In this document: in pieces, positions 1 through 8,420 of the stretch
Layout of the letters: every line of letters begins with the position of its first letter
How positions within the stretch are numbered: the stretch's first letter is position 1
NCBI RefSeq assembly: GCF_024199845.1
Contig: NZ_JANADO010000001.1
Location: 7,936,001 to 8,000,000 of the forward strand
Direction: 5' to 3'
DNA length: 64,000 nucleotides
From: Bradyrhizobium sp. CCGB12
Lineage (GTDB): Bacteria > Pseudomonadota > Alphaproteobacteria > Rhizobiales > Xanthobacteraceae
Program-made: the position numbers and the translations under genes
The notes under the pieces: generated by a model
Seen by the model: only the letters and a program-made list of their open reading frames with translations
Database searches by the model: none
What the model was told of the DNA's origin: nothing

Positions 1-91
1 CTCCTCACCATGAGGGTCCTCTATTTTGCCACGAAACGAGACCTCATCCTGAGGGCCCGCCGCAGGCAGGCGTCTCGAAGGATGGCCGCAG
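1..91. repeat. Partial dispersed palindromic repeat at left edge
   Basis: The first bases read CTCCTCACCATGAGG, followed by CCTCATCCTGAGG and then GTCTCGAAGGATGG. This mix of short palindromes is the kind of intergenic repeat common between genes of Bradyrhizobium (recognised from memory, not searched). The element is cut by the window edge. No coding sequence is seen between 1 and 265. Confidence 0.5.
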
Positions 92-265
92 GCGAGCTTC
101 GCGCCACGTCTTTGCTTCATATGCGATAGCCCCGCGTCGTCTCCCTCAGTTCTTCATCCCACGTCGCGCGGGCATTGCCGCCGGTCCGTGCGGCGGGTAC
201 ATCTGTGGCGCCTCGCTCCGCGAGCGCCGAGACAGACGTAAGATGCATCAGGGATGGAGAGTTCG

Positions 266-1207
266 ATGCCGGTCACACCACAATACAACGCCCAGCGCCC
301 CTATCGCGGCGTGTTCCCGGTTGCGCCCACCATCTTCGACGAGCGCGGCGAGCTCGACCTCGAGGGTCAGCGCCGCTGCATCGATTTCATGATCGATGCC
401 GGCTCGAACGGTCTCTGCATTCTCGCCAATTTCTCCGAGCAGTTCGTGCTCACCGACGCCGAGCGCGAGACCGTGATGCATGCGGTGCTGGACCATGTGG
501 CCGGCCGGGTTCCCGTGATCGTCACCACCACGCATTTCAGCTCGGCCGTGTGCGCCGCGCGAAGCCAGCAGGCCGAGGCGGCAGGTGCCGCCATGGTGAT
601 GGTGATGCCGCCCTATCACGGCGCGACCTTCCGCGTGCCCGAAAAGGGCATCGTCGAGTTCTTCAAGGTGCTGTCGGGCGAAATCAACATCCCGATCATG
701 ATCCAGGATGCGCCGGTTGCCGGCACGCCGCTCTCGGTCGAGCTGCTCGCGCGACTGGCGCGCGACTTCTCCAACATCCGCTATTTCAAGATCGAGGTGC
801 CCTTCGCCGCCGCCAAGCTGCGCAGCCTGATCGAGGCGGGCGGCAAAGACATCGAGGGACCCTGGGACGGCGAGGAGGCGATCACGCTGTTGGCCGATCT
901 CGATGCCGGCGCCACCGGCGCGATGACCGGCGGCGGCTATCCCGACGGCATCCGCCAGATCATCGATCCCTATTTCGCCGGCAAGCGCGAGGAAGCGAAG
1001 GCCGCCTATGAGCGCTGGCTGCCGCTGATCAACTACGAGAACCGTCAGTGCGGCTTGAGCGCCTGCAAGGTGATGATGCAGGCCGGCGGCGTGATCAAAT
1101 CGGACGCTGTTCGCCATCCGCTTCAGCCGTTGCATCCGGCAACGCGGGCAGGGTTGCTCGAGCTCGCACAGGAGCGCGACGCGCTCGCGCTGCGCTGGGG
1201 GAAGTAG
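266..1207 (+). CDS. DapA-family (DHDPS/NAL) class I aldolase, substrate unknown
   Basis: A 313-residue protein with the dihydrodipicolinate synthase / N-acetylneuraminate lyase TIM-barrel fold. The Schiff-base lysine is in RYFKIE at about residue 171, and a tyrosine in MPPYHG lies before it, as in the family. The usual GTTGE loop near the N terminus is replaced by LANFSEQF, so it is probably not a true DapA but a keto-acid aldolase or dehydratase. The start at 266 is chosen because GGAGAG lies 4 bases upstream; ATG 254 is in frame but has no ribosome site. It stands alone, with a repeat downstream. The family call is firm; the reaction is not known. Confidence 0.85.
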   Translation: MPVTPQYNAQRPYRGVFPVAPTIFDERGELDLEGQRRCIDFMIDAGSNGLCILANFSEQFVLTDAERETVMHAVLDHVAGRVPVIVTTTHFSSAVCAARSQQAEAAGAAMVMVMPPYHGATFRVPEKGIVEFFKVLSGEINIPIMIQDAPVAGTPLSVELLARLARDFSNIRYFKIEVPFAAAKLRSLIEAGGKDIEGPWDGEEAITLLADLDAGATGAMTGGGYPDGIRQIIDPYFAGKREEAKAAYERWLPLINYENRQCGLSACKVMMQAGGVIKSDAVRHPLQPLHPATRAGLLELAQERDALALRWGK

Positions 1208-1243
1208 CGGAGCCACTTGCTGGGTTGCCTGAATTATCTCAGC

Positions 1244-1383
1244 TGTCGTCCTGGACAAGCGAACGTCGTGAGCGCCGATCCAGGACCCATTCCCCCAGCT
1301 GGTGGTTTGACGAAGATTCGCCGTTAGCAGTTCGCGCCAACTACTCCCTGGGGTAATGGGTCCTGGCTTTCGCCAGGACGACA
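1244..1383. repeat. Palindromic intergenic repeat, copy 1
   Basis: The element begins TGTCGTCCTGG and ends CCAGGACGACA, an exact inverted pair about 120 bases apart, with further inner arms (CCAGGACCCATT against AATGGGTCCTGG). The block GGTAATGGGTCCTGGCTTTC recurs at about 42267-42286 in a second copy. It probably folds into a long cruciform or RNA hairpin and could end transcription of the upstream aldolase gene. Confidence 0.8.
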
Positions 1384-1606
1384 TCGGAGAAGAGGCGGCG
1401 CGCTGGCCTCATCGCAAAAGCCCATTTTCGGCTGAAGGCGTCGAATTGGCGCGTTTCCGCCAGTTTCCCCCGAGCCGGCGATCAAGTATCGTATCCCGGC
1501 CAACCAGACCCTGCGGAGCAGTCTCAAGACACCGCCTAACACCTCTTCATTATGCCGTTATCCCGAGCCAGGTTGGCGCGAACCGACAGAACAGGGAGGC
1601 AGTGCC
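1384..1606 (+). other. Leader region of the selenium-binding protein gene
   Basis: No open frame here resembles a protein. The segment precedes the selenium-binding protein gene and ends in GGGAGG 7 bases before its ATG. It should hold that gene's promoter, but no clear -35/-10 pair is visible. Confidence 0.5.
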
Positions 1607-3007
1607 ATGACGATGAGGCCGGATCCCACCTTTCACGCATCGCCCAGGCTTGCGATGGAAGCACCTGCGGAGAACTTCGCCTACACGTTGCTGCTCAGTC
1701 CGGATTTCTCAAAGCCGGATGCTCTTGCGGTCATCGACGTCAAGCCCGGATCGCCGACCTATAGCCAGATCGTCCACACCGTGACGATGCCCAACAAGGG
1801 TGACGAGTTTCATCACTTCGGCTGGAATGCCTGCTCCTCCGCTCTGTCGCCGCTCGCCGGCCACGCCTTCATCGAGCGGCGCTATCTCATCATCCCCGGG
1901 CTGCGCTCGTCGCGCATCTACATCATCGATACCAAGCCCGATCCGACCAAAGCCAAGATCCACAAGATCATCGAACCCGAGGAAGTCTTCAAGAAGACCG
2001 GCTACTCGCGGCCGCACACGATCCATTGCGGGCCGGACGGCATTTATGTGAGCACGTTGGGCGGCGGCGGCAAGGACGGCACCAACGGACCTCCGGGCGT
2101 TTTCATCATGGATTGCGAGACGTTCGAGGTCCTCGGACGCTGGGAGATCGATCGTGGCCCGCAGACGCGGCACTATGATTTCTGGTGGAACTTGCCGCGC
2201 GACTACATGGTGACGAGCGAATGGGCGCTGCCGCCGCAGTTCGAGAACGGGATCGTTCCGGAAGATCTGCTGTCGAACAAATATGGCCATTCTCTCCACT
2301 TCTGGGATCTCCGCGCCCGGCGCAATGTGCAAACCATCGACCTCGGCGCCAATCATCAAATGGCGCTGGAGGTACGACCGGCGCACGATCCGGTTCGCGA
2401 ATACGGCTTCGTCGGCGTCGTGGTCGACACCACGAACCTCGAAGCATCGATCTGGACCTGGTGGCGCGAAGGCGGAAAATTCCATGCCGAGAAGACGGCG
2501 ACGATCCCGCCCGAGCCCGCGCCAAAGGAGAAGCTCCCGCCGCTGCTGCAGGGGTTTGGCGCGGTGCCGCCCCTGGTGACCGACATCGACCTGTCGATGG
2601 ATGACCGGTTTCTCTATGTCTCGTGCTGGGGTACGGGTGAAATGCGCCAGTACGACGTCAGCGATCCCAGAAAGCCGAAGCTTGCGGGTTCGGTCCACAT
2701 CGGCGGCATCGCGCGCCGCACCCCGCATCCAAATGGCAAGGCCTTTGCGGCAGGGCCGCAGATGGTCGAGATCAGCCGCGACGGCAGACGCGTGTACTGG
2801 ACCAATTCGCTCTATTCCACCTGGGACGATCAGTTCTATCCCGACGGGGTTCCGGGCGTGGAGGTCATGGCCAATGCCGGTCGCGACGGCGGTCTCGAGC
2901 TCGACAAGGATTATTTCGTGAGCTTCCCCGACGGATATCGTGCGCACCAGATCAGGCTCGAGGGCGGCGATTGTTCGACGGACTCTTTTTGCTATCCGTC
3001 AGCCTAG
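1607..3007 (+). CDS. Selenium-binding protein SBP56 family / methanethiol oxidase
   Basis: A 466-residue protein matching the SBP56 family over its whole length, including the family's hallmark C terminus AHQIRLEGGDCSTDSFCYPS and an internal ANHQMALEVRP block. Bacterial members characterised as MtoX are copper-dependent methanethiol oxidases that produce formaldehyde, hydrogen sulfide and hydrogen peroxide; that activity is inferred here. No signal peptide is evident at the N terminus (MTMRPDPTFHASPRL). GGGAGG precedes the start; ATG 1613 is an equally possible start. The 3' end is followed at once by a membrane-protein gene. The SCO1 and MauG partners known beside mtoX elsewhere are absent. 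Confidence 0.92.
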   Translation: MTMRPDPTFHASPRLAMEAPAENFAYTLLLSPDFSKPDALAVIDVKPGSPTYSQIVHTVTMPNKGDEFHHFGWNACSSALSPLAGHAFIERRYLIIPGLRSSRIYIIDTKPDPTKAKIHKIIEPEEVFKKTGYSRPHTIHCGPDGIYVSTLGGGGKDGTNGPPGVFIMDCETFEVLGRWEIDRGPQTRHYDFWWNLPRDYMVTSEWALPPQFENGIVPEDLLSNKYGHSLHFWDLRARRNVQTIDLGANHQMALEVRPAHDPVREYGFVGVVVDTTNLEASIWTWWREGGKFHAEKTATIPPEPAPKEKLPPLLQGFGAVPPLVTDIDLSMDDRFLYVSCWGTGEMRQYDVSDPRKPKLAGSVHIGGIARRTPHPNGKAFAAGPQMVEISRDGRRVYWTNSLYSTWDDQFYPDGVPGVEVMANAGRDGGLELDKDYFVSFPDGYRAHQIRLEGGDCSTDSFCYPSA

Positions 3008-3030
3008 ATTGGGGGCACGCGAGCCCGGCG

Positions 3031-3678
3031 ATGGGGTGGCTCTGGCTCGCTCTTGTTGCGAGCGGTCTCTACCACGGGATCAATCCGGGGATGGGATGGC
3101 CGCTCGCCGTTTCGGCCGGGCTCATGGACAAGAGCCCACGCGCGCTCTTCCGCGCGTTGTGGGCGCTGTCGGCGGGGCATCTCCTGGCAACGCTTCTCGT
3201 GCTGCTGCCCTTCGCATTTCTGTTCGTGCTGGCCGAGTGGCAGCGTCCAATCCAGATCAGTGCAAGCCTTCTCGTCATCGGCTTCGGCGTCTATCGGTTG
3301 ATCGCGCGGCGCCACCCCCGCGCGCTGGCGCGAATTCCGCCGACGCAATTGGCGCTCTGGTCGTTTGCCGTCGCCATTGCCCACGGCGCTGCCTTGATGC
3401 TCGTGCCGATCTATCTCGGGCTCTGCCGGGCCTTCGAGCTCGATCCCGGCCATGAGGCGGCGGGCGCGCTGATGAAGGCAAATCTCGGGATGGCGGCGCT
3501 GGTGTCCCTGGTGCACGTTGTCGCCATGGTCGGCGCCGGCGGATGTCTGGCGTGGCTGGTCTACCGCTATCTGGGATTGAAGTTCGTCTCGCGAAGCTGG
3601 TTCAATCTGGATGCAGTCTGGGCGACCAGCCTCGTTCTGGTTGGCGCGGTGGCGCTCGCCTTCAATCTTGCGAGCTGA
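3031..3678 (+). CDS. Polytopic membrane protein coupled to SBP56 gene
   Basis: About 215 residues with roughly six hydrophobic segments. Histidines sit in membrane segments: YHGINPGMGWPLAV near the N terminus, AIAHGAALML mid-protein and SLVHVVAMVG later. The His-Gly-x-Asn-Pro-Gly pattern recalls metal or sulfur permeases of the UreH/NiCoT type, but the similarity is loose. Start 3031 (ATG) lies 23 bases after the SBP56 stop; the frame is open further upstream with a TTG at 2971 inside the SBP56 gene. The tight linkage suggests a role with the oxidase, for example metal supply or substrate transport. The function is inferred only. Confidence 0.75.
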   Translation: MGWLWLALVASGLYHGINPGMGWPLAVSAGLMDKSPRALFRALWALSAGHLLATLLVLLPFAFLFVLAEWQRPIQISASLLVIGFGVYRLIARRHPRALARIPPTQLALWSFAVAIAHGAALMLVPIYLGLCRAFELDPGHEAAGALMKANLGMAALVSLVHVVAMVGAGGCLAWLVYRYLGLKFVSRSWFNLDAVWATSLVLVGAVALAFNLAS

Positions 3679-3704
3679 CGCGGGGCTGAGAATGTCTCCC
3701 CAAC

Positions 3705-3788
3705 GTCATTGCGAGCGAAGCGAAGCAATCCAGACTTTCCCTCTGGAAACAGTCTGGATTGCTTCGTCGCTTCGCTCCTCGCAATGAC
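3705..3788. repeat. Inverted repeat (GTCATTGCGAGCGAAGCGAA family), copy 1
   Basis: Arms beginning GTCATTGCGAGCGAAGCGAA and ending in the matching GCAATGAC enclose CAATCCAGACT...AGTCTGGATTG. A second copy lies at 56437-56515. Here it separates two convergent genes and could act as a bidirectional terminator. Confidence 0.85.
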
Positions 3789-3800
3789 GGTGGAAGTGGA

Positions 3801-4499
3801 CTAACTTGCTAACGCCCACTCACCGATGATGCGGAAGCGAGCCTTCGCGTCGTCCTGCTTGAATAGCGTGAGGCGGTCGATCGCCAGCGTGTCGAGACGA
3901 AGCGGCGCAAACCGGGTCCGCAGCATCTGAAGGATCGGTCCGCGGCGCTCTGAATCCAGCCGGCCGGTGAGGGTCATGTGGAAGCGGAATTCTTCCATCA
4001 CATAGGGATAGCCCCAGCGGTCGAGATAATCCCGCTGCCGCTCGCTCAGCTTCTCAGGTCTGCGCCGTGCACGGTCTTCCGCCGTCAGTGCAGCACGAAA
4101 AGAATCGAAATCGCGGACGCAATCGGCGGCGAGCTCTTCGAGCGCATCGACCGGCTCGGCCGGAATGACGGCAATGAAACCGCTGATGGAATCGACGACC
4201 GGACGGATCATCGGGATCGATCGAGCCTTGCAGGCGAAAGCCACGCAGGCCGCCGCGAGCTCGGCTTCCGTCCTGCCGGGCGCGAGCGCCATCGGCGCCT
4301 TCAGCGTGCCGTGAAAGCCGTATTTGCGGGGATCCGCGCTGATATCGCGCCAGTCCGGCGCCACATCCACTGTCTCGCGCGGAAACGGCAGCTCGTCACC
4401 GGTATAGGCATCGTAGCCGAGCAGCTCGGCGCCGAATCGGGAGAGGGCGCTGTCGCTGCCTGCGGCAAAATAGATCGCGTAGCGGGGAAAACCTGTCAT
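3801..4499 (-). CDS. DUF1045 phosphonate-metabolism protein, 2H phosphoesterase-like
   Basis: A 232-residue protein of the DUF1045 family found in phn operons. It carries the two His-x-Thr motifs of the 2H phosphoesterase superfamily: HGTLKAP at about residue 61 and HMTLTGR at about residue 175. Members of the superfamily open cyclic phosphates or cleave 2',5' bonds. It is the last gene of the leftward arm, 18 bases after phnM. Because phnP is not in this window, a role in hydrolysing 5-phosphoribosyl 1,2-cyclic phosphate is attractive but unproven. The family call is confident. Confidence 0.88.
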   Translation of the reverse strand: MTGFPRYAIYFAAGSDSALSRFGAELLGYDAYTGDELPFPRETVDVAPDWRDISADPRKYGFHGTLKAPMALAPGRTEAELAAACVAFACKARSIPMIRPVVDSISGFIAVIPAEPVDALEELAADCVRDFDSFRAALTAEDRARRRPEKLSERQRDYLDRWGYPYVMEEFRFHMTLTGRLDSERRGPILQMLRTRFAPLRLDTLAIDRLTLFKQDDAKARFRIIGEWALAS

Positions 4500-4517
4500 C
4501 GCCTAAGCATAACCAAT

Positions 4518-5711
4518 TTAGGCCGCGACGACAGCCTCGCGCGGTGTCGTCATTGCTGCGAGCAGCCGCGTCGCATCGGTGAGGTGCACGAGCTTGCCGC
4601 CTGATATCACCGCGATGAGCCGCGGCCGCAGCTTCACGCTGTCATCGACCAGAAGGATGTCGGCACGGCGTCCTTCCGCGAGCACGCCGCGATCGGTAAG
4701 GCCGGTTGCGTGCGCAGGCCCGGCGGAGACCAGGTTCCAGGCTTCCGTCAGCGGCAGCACGCCGTCGGCGGCAAGCCGAAATGCGGCGAGCAGCTGTGCG
4801 GGATAGTAATAATCGGACGCCAGCACCGAGCAGAGACCCTTGGCGATCATGTCCGACGCCCTGGTCCAGCCGGTGTGGCTGCCGCCGCGAACGACGTTCG
4901 GCGCGCCGTAGACGATGGCATCGCCATGGCTTGCCGCCGCCCGCGCCGTCTCCTCGTTGATCGGAAACTCGGCGATCGTGGCGCCGAGCTCGCGAAACTC
5001 CTGACGCATCACCGGCGTCGCATCGTCGTGCGAGAGCATCCTCACCTCAGCGCCGCGGGCCATCGCGGCGAGCCGCGACACTGAGGCCGGCACGTCGGCG
5101 GCGCGCGCGACGATGCGTTCGACCAGCCGATCAAAATCCTCGCTCGAAAGGCCGGTGCGCTCGACCATGCGGTTGCGCTTGCGGGGCTTGGCCATGTCGG
5201 CCACGGTGCCGTCCATGTGGTCGTTGAAGGCGAACAGGTCGACGCGGCCCTCGGCGAGCCACTGGCTGATTTCAGGCTCGGCATCGAGATTGTAGGTCTC
5301 GTGGCGCAGATGAACGCGGGTATCGGCGGCGAATTGCGGGCGCTGCCGCTCGATCGCCTCCATCAGGCCGCGCGCATTGTCGGCGCTGCGCAGGCCCGGC
5401 TCCCATGAACAGGTCGTGGCGTGAAAGACGGTGGTGATGCCGTTGCTGATCGCCTGACGATCACTGTCGGCAAGCGCGACGTCGATCGGAAAATCGACGC
5501 CGGCGCGCGGCATCATCTGCCGCTCGAAGGCATCGCCATGCAGGTCGACGATGCCGGGCAGCACCAGAAGGCCTCGTGCATCGATCGCCAGCCGGGCACG
5601 GCCGCGCGAGGCATCGACATGCGCAATGTCCGTTCCGGACACGCCTAGCGAAGTTTCGACGAGCTCGGCGCCGATCAGGGCCCGGCCGCCTTCAAGGAAT
5701 ATGTCTGTCAC
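4518..5711 (-). CDS. phnM: PhnM 1, ribose 1-methylphosphonate 5-triphosphate diphosphatase
   Basis: A 397-residue amidohydrolase-superfamily protein. The metal-site motif [11 protein letters not shown] is near residue 56, HLRHETYN and SHDDATP follow, and [14 protein letters not shown] with [12 protein letters not shown] are PhnM signatures. PhnM removes pyrophosphate from the triphosphate intermediate of the C-P lyase route. It overlaps the upstream acetyltransferase gene by 4 bases, so the two are co-transcribed. A second PhnM of a different subtype (HTDHLE in place of HGDAFE) lies at 15752-16909. Which one serves the main pathway cannot be told from sequence. Confidence 0.9.
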   Translation of the reverse strand: MTDIFLEGGRALIGAELVETSLGVSGTDIAHVDASRGRARLAIDARGLLVLPGIVDLHGDAFERQMMPRAGVDFPIDVALADSDRQAISNGITTVFHATTCSWEPGLRSADNARGLMEAIERQRPQFAADTRVHLRHETYNLDAEPEISQWLAEGRVDLFAFNDHMDGTVADMAKPRKRNRMVERTGLSSEDFDRLVERIVARAADVPASVSRLAAMARGAEVRMLSHDDATPVMRQEFRELGATIAEFPINEETARAAASHGDAIVYGAPNVVRGGSHTGWTRASDMIAKGLCSVLASDYYYPAQLLAAFRLAADGVLPLTEAWNLVSAGPAHATGLTDRGVLAEGRRADILLVDDSVKLRPRLIAVISGGKLVHLTDATRLLAAMTTPREAVVAA

Positions 5712-6367
5712 GCGACCGCGCTTCGTTTGCTGGTTGTGGAGCTTGCCCGTGCTTCGTATGCCGAGAGGAAATCTTCAATCCCGAGCTTGCGGAAATTGGG
5801 CAGCGCTTCACGCAATTTGTCGTGATCCCAGTCCCACCAGGCGAGCCTGGCGAGCCGTCCGGCGATCTCCTCGGAGAATCGCCGCCTCACGATGCGCGCC
5901 GGATTGCCGGCGACGATGGTGTAGGCCGGCACGTCCTTGGTGACGATGGCGCCGGCCGCGATCACCGCGCCGGTGCCGATGCTGCGTCCCGGCAGCACAA
6001 TGGCCCCATGGCCGATCCAGACGTCATGGCCGATATGGATGTGATGCTGGCGCCGCCAGTCGAAGAACTCAACGTCGTCGCTCTCGCCTTCGAAATAGGC
6101 GCTGGAGCGGTAGGTGAAATGCGCCTGGGTCGCGCGATGCATCGGATGATTGCCGGGATTGATGCGCGTCATCGCGGCGATCGAGCAGAACTTTCCGACG
6201 GTCGTGTAGGTGATCTGGGCGTCGTTCACGACATAAGAATAGTCGCCCATCGTCACTTCATGCAGGATCGTGCGTGCCCCGACCTCGGTGTAGGCACCGA
6301 GCCTGGTGTCGTGCAGCTTGGCGGAAGGGTCGATCGTCGGTTGCACCGAAAGAGCTTTGGCGGCCAT
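5708..6367 (-). CDS. Hexapeptide-repeat acetyltransferase of phn locus
   Basis: About 219 residues of left-handed beta-helix (LbH) transferase type, CatB/xenobiotic acetyltransferase-like. Isoleucine-patch repeats run from about residue 15 to 75, and [17 protein letters not shown] followed by [12 protein letters not shown] is the classic C-terminal part. This protein is a known phn-operon associate. It may N-acetylate aminoalkylphosphonates as PhnO does in E. coli, or modify another intermediate; that is inference. ATG 6367 fits the protein family start; ATG 6427 is upstream in frame, and neither has a clear ribosome site. It is the first gene of a three-gene leftward operon behind Pho-box-like repeats. 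Confidence 0.85.
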   Translation of the reverse strand: MAAKALSVQPTIDPSAKLHDTRLGAYTEVGARTILHEVTMGDYSYVVNDAQITYTTVGKFCSIAAMTRINPGNHPMHRATQAHFTYRSSAYFEGESDDVEFFDWRRQHHIHIGHDVWIGHGAIVLPGRSIGTGAVIAAGAIVTKDVPAYTIVAGNPARIVRRRFSEEIAGRLARLAWWDWDHDKLREALPNFRKLGIEDFLSAYEARASSTTSKRSAVA

Positions 6368-6414
6368 GTTGCATCCGAAGCACGGGGGGCGGGCGTTCCT
6401 CTTCAAGTGGCTTG

Positions 6415-6451
6415 ATGACGATGTCATGACGTGGCGATGACAGGGGATGAC
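6415..6451 (-). promoter_or_regulatory. Tandem Pho-box-like array (PhoB site)
   Basis: On the minus strand GTCAT occurs four times, at steps of 10, 11 and 11 bases (plus-strand ATGAC at 6415, 6426, 6437 and 6447). One unit reads CCTGTCAT, matching the Pho-box half site CTGTCAT. The 11-base period is that of PhoB binding. It lies 48 bases upstream of the leftward operon and about 90 upstream of phnC, so it could serve both. Confidence 0.65.
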
Positions 6452-6481
6452 GTGTGTTGGATCGCCGCACCGCAATGCGGA

Positions 6482-6499
6482 TGTCACACAAGTGTTAAG
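6482..6499 (+). promoter_or_regulatory. Possible second Pho box before phnC
   Basis: TGTCACA and TGTTAAG half sites are spaced 11 bases apart, 43 bases before the phnC start. The second half is degenerate, so this is weaker than the neighbouring array. Confidence 0.35.
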
Positions 6500-6541
6500 C
6501 GCCGGCGTTAGCGGTGGGCTCCAGCTACTCTGGAGTCCTGC

Positions 6542-7351
6542 ATGCTGGTGGTGGAAGGTCTGACGTGTCGCTTCGGCGCGAAAGCCGCGGTGGACGACGC
6601 CTCGTTTCAAATTTCACCCGGCGGCTTCGTCGGCGTGATCGGACGATCCGGCGCCGGCAAGTCGACGCTGCTGCGGACCATCAACCGCCTGGTGACGCCG
6701 ACTGAGGGGCGCATCCAGTTCGACGGTATCGACGTCACCGCGCTGCGCGGCAAGGAACTGCGGCAGTGGCGGGCGCGCTCTGCGATGATCTTTCAGCAGT
6801 TCAACCTGGTCGGCCGGCTCGATGTCCTCACCAACGTCCTGATGGGCCGTCTGGCAACGATGCCCGCCTGGCGCTCGCTGTCGCAAATCTGGCCGGAGCA
6901 GGACAAGGCGCTGGCGATGTCGGCCCTCGAGCAGTTCGACATTGCCGCGCTCGCCGCGCAGCGTGCCGACCAGCTCTCCGGCGGCCAGCAGCAGCGCGTC
7001 GCGATCGCCCGCGCCCTGGTGCAGCAGCCCGACATCATCCTCGCCGACGAGCCGATCGCTTCGCTCGACCCGCGCAACACCAAGATCGTCATGGACGCGC
7101 TGCTGCGCATCAACAAGCATTTCGGCATCACGGTGCTCTGCAACCTGCATTCGCTCGATCTCGCCCGCACCTATTGCGACCGCCTGATCGGCATGGCCGC
7201 CGGCCGCGTGGTGTTCGACGGCGTGCCGTCCGAGCTGACCGACCACGTTGCGCGCGAGCTCTATGATCTCGAAGCCGCCGACGTCATGGGCGGTGTGCCA
7301 GTCCCGGCGCCCGAGGGCGTTCCGGCGCTCGGAACCGCCGCGGCGGCCTGA
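6542..7351 (+). CDS. phnC: Phosphonate ABC transporter ATP-binding protein
   Basis: A 269-residue ABC ATPase. Walker A is GRSGAGKST near residue 36, the signature is [16 protein letters not shown] and Walker B is [13 protein letters not shown]. It powers phosphonate uptake with PhnD and the two PhnE permeases encoded immediately downstream. The whole phnCDE1E2 set is expected to be induced by phosphate starvation through the Pho-box-like sites upstream. The start follows TGGAGTCCTGC closely; no better start is seen. Confidence 0.95.
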   Translation: MLVVEGLTCRFGAKAAVDDASFQISPGGFVGVIGRSGAGKSTLLRTINRLVTPTEGRIQFDGIDVTALRGKELRQWRARSAMIFQQFNLVGRLDVLTNVLMGRLATMPAWRSLSQIWPEQDKALAMSALEQFDIAALAAQRADQLSGGQQQRVAIARALVQQPDIILADEPIASLDPRNTKIVMDALLRINKHFGITVLCNLHSLDLARTYCDRLIGMAAGRVVFDGVPSELTDHVARELYDLEAADVMGGVPVPAPEGVPALGTAAAA

Positions 7352-7409
7352 GCCGCACGTTTAACTGCCAGTTTTGCGTCAACCGACCCCAACCGACGAA
7401 GAGGGTATT

Positions 7410-8345
7410 ATGATCACTCGCAGACTCGTTCTTGCCGGCGCCGCCGCGCTCGCGTTCACCGCTTCCGCTTCTGCCGAAGACTGGAAAGCCAAATATCCCG
7501 AGCTGACCTTCGCGGTCGTCCCGGCCGAGAACGCCTCGGGCGTCACCGAGCGCTGGGCGCCGTTCATGAGCTATCTCTCCAAGGAATTGGGCGTGAAGGT
7601 CACGCTGCGCATTGCCAACGACTACGCCGCCGTGATCGAAGGCCAGCGCGCCGGCAACATCCATATCGCCAGCTACGGCTCGGCTTCGTTCGCCCGCGCC
7701 CGCCTGACCGGCGTCAAGACCGACGCTTTCGCCAACGACATCAACGCCGACGGCTCGACCGGCTACTATTCGGTGTTCTTCGTCAAGGCGAGCAGTGCCT
7801 ACAAGAAGGTCGACGACCTCAAGGGCAAGAACCTCGGCCTCGTCGATCCGAACTCGACGTCGGGCAACAACGTGCCGCGCTTCGAGCTCGACAAGATGGG
7901 CATCCCGGATGCCGACACCTATTTCAGCAAGGTCGTCTTCACCGGCAGCCACGAGAACGCGATGCTGGCGCTGGCGCAGGGCACGGTCGACGTCGCGGCC
8001 AACCAGTGGACCACCGACGACGATTCGACGCTGGCGCAGATGCTGACCAAGGGCATGCTGAAGAATGCCGACGGCTCGGCGATGAAGAAAGACGACTTCC
8101 GCATCATCCACAAGTCGGCACCGATCATCAACGGTCCCTACGCCTACAACTCCGACCTGCCTGATGACGCCAAGGCGGCCATCGAGAAGGCCTTCTTCGA
8201 CGCGCCGGCGAAGGACAAGGCGGCGTTCGATCGCCTCCAGGACGGCCAGAAGAAGGGTTTTCATCACGCCACCACCAAGGACTGGGATGGCACGATCGAG
8301 CTGATCAAGTTCGTCGACGCGCTGCGTAAGAAGAAGGCGTCCTGA
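7410..8345 (+). CDS. phnD: Phosphonate ABC transporter periplasmic binding protein
   Basis: A 311-residue exported protein. The N terminus MITRRLVLAGAAALAFTASASA is a signal peptide. Phosphate/phosphite/phosphonate-binding-protein signatures follow, such as YGSASFARA, the VDPNSTSGNN loop, and the SHENAMLALAQGTVDVAAN stretch. The start at 7410 is set by GAGGG 5 bases upstream and by the signal peptide; the frame is open back to 7374. It delivers phosphonates to PhnE. A strong hairpin follows the gene. Confidence 0.95.
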   Translation: MITRRLVLAGAAALAFTASASAEDWKAKYPELTFAVVPAENASGVTERWAPFMSYLSKELGVKVTLRIANDYAAVIEGQRAGNIHIASYGSASFARARLTGVKTDAFANDINADGSTGYYSVFFVKASSAYKKVDDLKGKNLGLVDPNSTSGNNVPRFELDKMGIPDADTYFSKVVFTGSHENAMLALAQGTVDVAANQWTTDDDSTLAQMLTKGMLKNADGSAMKKDDFRIIHKSAPIINGPYAYNSDLPDDAKAAIEKAFFDAPAKDKAAFDRLQDGQKKGFHHATTKDWDGTIELIKFVDALRKKKAS

Positions 8346-8364
8346 TCCCAGGGCGACGCAACTG

Positions 8365-8398
8365 GAGCCGGGTCGATGGGCCCGGCTCCTTCTCTTTG
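8365..8398 (+). terminator. Hairpin after phnD, possible attenuator
   Basis: A perfect 9-bp stem (GGAGCCGGG / CCCGGCTCC) with an 8-base loop is followed by TTCTCTTT. It lies between phnD and phnE1. Such a structure can stabilise the binding-protein mRNA and lower expression of the permease genes downstream. Confidence 0.7.
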
Positions 8399-8420
8399 AT
8401 CGGCCACGTTCCCTGACAAG

